Positions 62,100 through 64,000 of a stretch of 64,000 nucleotides of DNA are shown piece by piece. The stretch comes from Sorex araneus (Eukaryota; Chordata; Mammalia; Eulipotyphla; Soricidae): contig NC_073311.1 in the NCBI RefSeq assembly GCF_027595985.1, forward strand, positions 53,292,705 to 53,356,704, given 5' to 3'. Made by a program: the position numbers and the translations under genes. Numbering within the stretch: the first letter of the stretch is position 1; every line of letters begins with the position of its first letter. The notes beneath the pieces were generated by a model that did no database searches, was not told the DNA's origin, and saw nothing but the letters and a program-made list of their open reading frames with translations.

Positions 62100-62860
62100 T
62101 GCTGCGTGCCCCCCTCGTGCGTGCCCCCCCCTGAGTGCCTCCCTGTGTGCCCTCCCTGCTGCGTGCCCTCCCTGCTGCGTGCCCCTCTGTGTGCCTCCCT
62201 GCGTGCCTCCCTGTGTGCCCTCCCTGCTGCGTGCCCCCCTGCGTGCCCCCCTGTGTGCCTCCCTGCGTGCCTCCCTGTGTGCCCTCCCTGCTGCGTGCCC
62301 CCCCTGTGTGCCTCCCTGTGTGCCTCCCTGCGTGCCTCCCTGTGTGCCCTCCCTGCTGCGTGCCCCCCTGCGTGCCCCCCTGTGTGCCTCCCTGCGTGCC
62401 CCCCTGTGTGCCCTCCCTGCGTGCCTCCCTGCGTGCCCTCCCTGTGTGCCCTCCCTGTGTGCCCCCCTCGTGTGTGCCCTCTCTCGTGCGTGCCCCCTTC
62501 GTGCGTGCCCTCCCTCGTGCGTGCCCCCCCTCGTGTGTGCCCTCCCTCGTGCGTGCCCTCCCTTGCGCATGCGCCCCTCGCACGTGCCCTCCCTCGCGCA
62601 TGCCCCCCTCGCGCGTGCCCTCCCTCGTGCGTGCCCCCCTCGTGCGTGCCCCCTCGTGCGTCCCCCCCTCGTGCGTGCCCCCCCTCGTGCGTGCCCTCCC
62701 TCGCGCATGCGCCCCTCGCACGTGCCCTCCCTCGCGCATGCGCCCCTCGCGCGTGCCCTCCCTCGTGCGTGCCCCCCCTCGTGCGTGCCCCCCTATGTGT
62801 GCCCTCCCTCGTGCATGCCCCCCTTATGCGTGCCCCCCCTCGTGTGTGCCTTCCCGCCCC
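62100..62860 (+). repeat. GC-rich short-period satellite (units 12-16 bp)
   Basis: First part (to about 62460): CTGCGTGCCTCC / CTGTGTGCCCTCC units of 12-14 bp with a higher-order block containing CCTGCTGCGTGCC that recurs. Second part: TCGTGCGTGCCCCCC units of 14-16 bp, with CGCGCATGCGCC variants. Almost no stop codons occur on either strand, giving frames of 240-440 codons in all six readings; none is a gene. Confidence 0.95.
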
Positions 62861-63081
62861 CCATGTGTCCTCAATGCCGCCCCCCCCAAGAAGAGATGAT
62901 TTTTTCTTTAAAAGTTTGTCACGGCAAGTATTTGACACCTGATGTAACTGTCCCGAATGCACTTTTACCTGGGAACTTCATACAGCAGAACTCTCAAAGC
63001 AGTGCTCCTGTGAGCAGACGCCATTTACTACAGCTGTGAGCTTGCTTTCGAGATGCCTTTCAAGGATTGTCCGTCCGTGAG

Positions 63082-63220
63082 GGGCCCCGCACCTGGCGGT
63101 GTCAGGAGTCACTCCCGCTGATGCTTGGTGGGGGAGCATCTGGGTGCTGGGGATCAGACCAGGGTCGGGCCGGGTGCTTGGAAGGCCGGCGCCTGGCCCT
63201 GAGCCCCTCTCTAGCCCCCT
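63082..63220 (-). repeat. SINE-A, very old
   Basis: GCACCTGGCGGTGTCAGGAGTCACTCCCGC, GGTGCTGGGGATCAGACCAGGGTCGGG, TGAGCCCCTCTCTAGCCCCC. Confidence 0.65.
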
Positions 63221-63922
63221 CAGAGTCCCTCTTCCTCTCCCTCCCCCTCCCTCCCCCTCTCTGCCTCTCTCTCCCTCCCTCCCTCTCTCCCCCCTTCTCT
63301 CTCCATCTCACCCTCCCTCCCTCCCCCTCTCTGCCTCTCTCTCCCTCCCTCCCTCTCTCCCTCTCACTCCCTCTCACCCTCCCTTCCTCCCCCTCTCTGC
63401 CTCTCTCTCCCTCCTGCCCTCCCTCCTGCCCCCCTCTACCTCCCCCCTTTCTGTCTCTCTCTTACTCTCTCCCTCCCTCTCTCTTTATCCCCTCCCTCTC
63501 TCCCTCTCTCTCCCTTTCTCCTTCTCTCCCTCCCCTGTCTCTCTCCCTCCCCCTCTCTGCCTCTCTCTGCCTCTCTCTCTCTCTCCCTCCCTCTCTCTCT
63601 CCCCCCCTTTCTCTCTCTCCCTCCCTCCCTCCCCCTCTCTCTCTCCCCCCTTTCTCCCTCTCACCCTCCCTCCCTCCCCCTCTCTGCCTCTTCCTCCCGC
63701 CCTCCCTCTCTCTCCCTTTCTCTCTCCCTGTCTCCCTCTCTACCTCCCCCTCTCTCTTCCTCCCTCCCTCCCTCCCTCTCTTTCTCTCCCCCCTCTTTCT
63801 GTTTCTCTCTCCCTCTCCCTCTCTCCTCCCCCTCTCTTTCCCTACCCCCTCCCTCTCTCCCTCTCTCCCTTCCTCTCTCCCTCTCACTCTCCCTCTCTCC
63901 CCCCCTCCCTCTCCCTCTCTCT
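63221..63922 (+). repeat. Long polypyrimidine (CT-rich) tract
   Basis: About 700 bases of CTCCCTCTCTC-type sequence with only scattered G (in CTGCCTC) and A. Loose higher-order repeats (CCCCTCTCTGCCTCTCTCTCC recurs). The minus-strand Arg/Glu/Gly frames are artefacts. Confidence 0.95.
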
Positions 63923-63929
63923 GTGGGGG

Positions 63930-64000
63930 GTGCCACACCCAGCTTTACTCCTGGCAGACCCAGGGGACCGCATGGGGTGCCAAGGGCCAAACCTGGGCCG
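63930..64000 (-). repeat. SINE-A, cut by the window edge
   Basis: GGGGGGTGCCACACCCAGCTTTACTCCTGGC through GCCAAACCTGGGCCG; the head lies beyond 64000. Confidence 0.75.

Larger units (their letters stand above)
53080..64000 (+). other. BORCS5: BORCS5 intron 3, 5' part (at least 10.9 kb)
   Basis: Begins with gtaacg. I looked for the final exon (a phase-0 helical exon following Glu120) on the plus strand and did not find it, so the gene continues to the right. Confidence 0.85.

Noticed and set aside
61720-63039. A 439-codon open frame and companions on both strands
   Set aside because: They run through a short-period satellite with no stops in any frame. Cys/Pro/Ala/Arg-only composition, no domain, no conserved start.
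53080-64000. The last BORCS5 exon
   Set aside because: I searched the plus strand for a phase-0 helical exon following Glu120 and found nothing; it must lie to the right of the window.

Overview
This is mammalian nuclear DNA, almost certainly from a shrew (family Soricidae, most likely Sorex). I base that on dozens of copies of one tRNA-derived SINE that I recognise as the shrew SOR-type element; the exact species is inference. The only protein-coding gene I can support is BORCS5 (myrlysin, LOH12CR1), on the + strand. Its first three coding exons lie at 626-683, 4213-4356 and 52922-53079. They join in frame to residues 1-120 of a protein of about 196 residues. The last coding exon lies beyond the right edge. 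Almost all other open frames in the window are translations of repeats or of CG-rich non-coding DNA.

Layout. 1-240 is upstream sequence. About 240-720 is a CpG-island promoter with a CCAAT box, GC boxes and a minimal start-stop uORF (ATGTAG, 540-545) ahead of the BORCS5 ATG at 626. Intron 1 is 684-4212, intron 2 is 4357-52921 (48.6 kb), and intron 3 runs from 53080 past the end. The introns are filled with retroposons, the satellites that grew from them, and stretches of plain unique intron.

Repeat inventory. (1) SINE-A is about 155 bp plus an A-tail. In sense it starts GGGGCTGGAGCGATAGCACAG, has pol III A and B boxes, and ends GTGACCCAAAAAG-An. Copies range from nearly intact with 12-17 bp target duplications to barely readable. 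(2) SINE-B shares the tRNA-like head but has a different body. Its tail ends in a short GACAGT-type repeat, not poly(A), and one frame of the tail resembles the C-terminus of RTE-clade reverse transcriptases. (3) Truncated LINE 3' ends, probably L1, end TTCACTAATAAAAATTT-An in sense. (4) A broken RTE-type LINE reverse transcriptase lies at 12033-12815, preceded by two 307-bp direct repeats. (5) There are old MIR fragments, a 37-nt U2 snRNA pseudogene fused head-to-head with a SINE-B, a short retroposed mRNA end, microsatellites, and several minisatellites. Two of the minisatellites appear to have grown from the same roughly 20-bp SINE-A core.

The right end (62.1-63.9 kb) is a GC-rich short-period tandem array followed by about 700 bp of nearly pure polypyrimidine. 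I found no CRISPR, operon, viral gene set or new enzyme system. What deserves attention is the interplay of two LINE/SINE partnerships and the satellites born from them, plus the start-stop uORF of BORCS5.
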